A stretch of DNA of 32,214 nucleotides, taken from the NCBI GenBank assembly GCA_902764285.1, contig CACWVN010000063.1:1-32214 (forward strand), read 5' to 3'. Under the pieces are notes generated by a model. That model did not search any database. It saw only the letters and a program-made list of their open reading frames with translations, and had not been told where the DNA came from. Source of the DNA: an uncultured Eubacteriales bacterium (GTDB lineage Bacteria > Bacillota > Clostridia > Christensenellales > Aristaeellaceae). This document shows positions 31,561-32,214 of the stretch, in pieces. The position numbers and the translations under genes are program-made. Numbering within the stretch: the first letter of the stretch is position 1; every line of letters starts with the position of its first letter.

Positions 31561-32214
31561 TTACTTGTTCTTCTTGGGCCGGCTGATAATCATCTTATCA
31601 GAGTACTTATGATGCTTGCGGGTCTTGACGCCCTGCGTCTTCTTGCCCCACGGGGACATCGGAGCCGGCATACCCACCGGAGAACGGCCTTCGCCGCCGC
31701 CGTGCGGATGGTCCACCGGGTTCATGACCACGCCGCGGACGGTGGGCCGGACGCCCATGTGGCGCTTGCGGCCGGCCTTGCCGATGCGCACGTTGCTGTG
31801 ATCGGTGTTGCCGACCTGGCCGATGGTGGCGCGGGCATTCATGGAGACCTTGCGCACCTCGCCGGAGGGCAGGCGGATCTGGGCGTAATCGCCTTCCTTC
31901 GCCATTACCTGGGCGGCGGTGCCGGCGGAGCGGACCATCTGGCCGCCGCGGCCGATCTTGATCTCGATGTTGTGCACCAGCGTGCCCAGCGGGATGTTGG
32001 CGACGGGCAGGCAGTTGCCCGGCTTGATGTCGGCGGTGGGGCCGGACATCACGGTGTCGCCCACCTTCAGGCCCAGGGGGGCCAGGATGTAGCGCTTCTC
32101 GCCGTCGGCGTAATACAGCAGGGCGATGAAGCAGGTGCGGTTGGGATCGTACTCAATCGCCTTCACGATGGCGGGGATGCCGTCCTTCTGGCGCTTGAAG
32201 TCGATGATGCGGTA
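31561..32214 (-). CDS. rplB: 50S ribosomal protein L2, N-terminus cut by the window edge
   Basis: 217 residues are visible, beginning [20 protein letters not shown] at the last base; about 55-60 N-terminal residues lie beyond the window. An internal ATG at 32166 is not the start. The C-terminal part has [20 protein letters not shown], the peptidyl-transferase-region motif [19 protein letters not shown] with the invariant His, and a basic tail [21 protein letters not shown]2 joins the subunits and is needed for peptidyl transfer. Confidence 0.97.
   Translation of the reverse strand, partial: YRIIDFKRQKDGIPAIVKAIEYDPNRTCFIALLYYADGEKRYILAPLGLKVGDTVMSGPTADIKPGNCLPVANIPLGTLVHNIEIKIGRGGQMVRSAGTAAQVMAKEGDYAQIRLPSGEVRKVSMNARATIGQVGNTDHSNVRIGKAGRKRHMGVRPTVRGVVMNPVDHPHGGGEGRSPVGMPAPMSPWGKKTQGVKTRKHHKYSDKMIISRPKKNK

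Overview
The window is a chromosomal segment of a high-G+C, Gram-positive-type bacterium, most likely a clostridial member of the Bacillota. I base this on the Firmicutes-style S10-spc-alpha ribosomal cluster, a KOW-domain RNA-binding gene between map and infA, the zinc form of S14, frequent TTG and GTG starts with strong GGAGG ribosome binding sites, a Soj/Spo0J pair, FloA/NfeD, an LCP protein and a BspA-type leucine-rich protein. A gut Christensenellales-like lineage would fit, but I cannot prove it from sequence alone. All genes are on the minus strand except one secreted GH5 glycosidase.

Right half (about 17.1-32.2 kb), read right to left: rplB (cut by the window edge), rpsS, rplV, rpsC, rplP, rpmC, rpsQ, rplN, rplX, rplE, rpsN, rpsH, rplF, rplR, rpsE, rpmD, rplO, secY, adk, map, a KOW gene, infA and rpmJ, ending at an intrinsic terminator. 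A MerR-family regulator with a GyrI-like effector domain follows, behind a typical MerR promoter with a 19-bp spacer. After about 390 bp of structured leader come rpsM, rpsK, rpsD, rpoA and rplQ, ending at a bidirectional terminator shared with the GH5 gene. The ribosomal supercluster is therefore split by an independently regulated sensor gene.

Middle (about 12.1-17.1 kb): the GH5 gene and parA diverge from a 209-bp region that carries a good sigma-A promoter for each. The parA stop codon lies inside a heptanucleotide repeat, and parB follows. The parB frame loses recognisable family sequence at its C-terminal dimerisation domain and runs out of frame into the next gene, so it is either truncated or misassembled. 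Four small genes follow: a membrane protein, a Usp-like protein, a YdcF/SanA-like protein and a Nudix hydrolase.

Left part (0-12.1 kb): nfeD-floA with a membrane-anchored protein of unknown function; an orphan LytTR response regulator closely followed by a secreted LRR protein; tldD-tldE; and an envelope module of an LCP ligase with a Ser/Arg/Gly-rich N-terminus, an SGNH/AlgX-like protein and an MBOAT O-acyltransferase. The first 430 bp are non-coding and hold heptamer repeats, a 104-bp tandem repeat and a dispersed-type inverted repeat.

Most of the window is ordinary core genome. The points most worth checking are the parB 3' end, the near-identical translation-start segments of parA and the LCP gene, the MerR gene inside the ribosomal cluster, the promoter embedded in a terminator upstream of the LCP gene, and the non-coding repeats.
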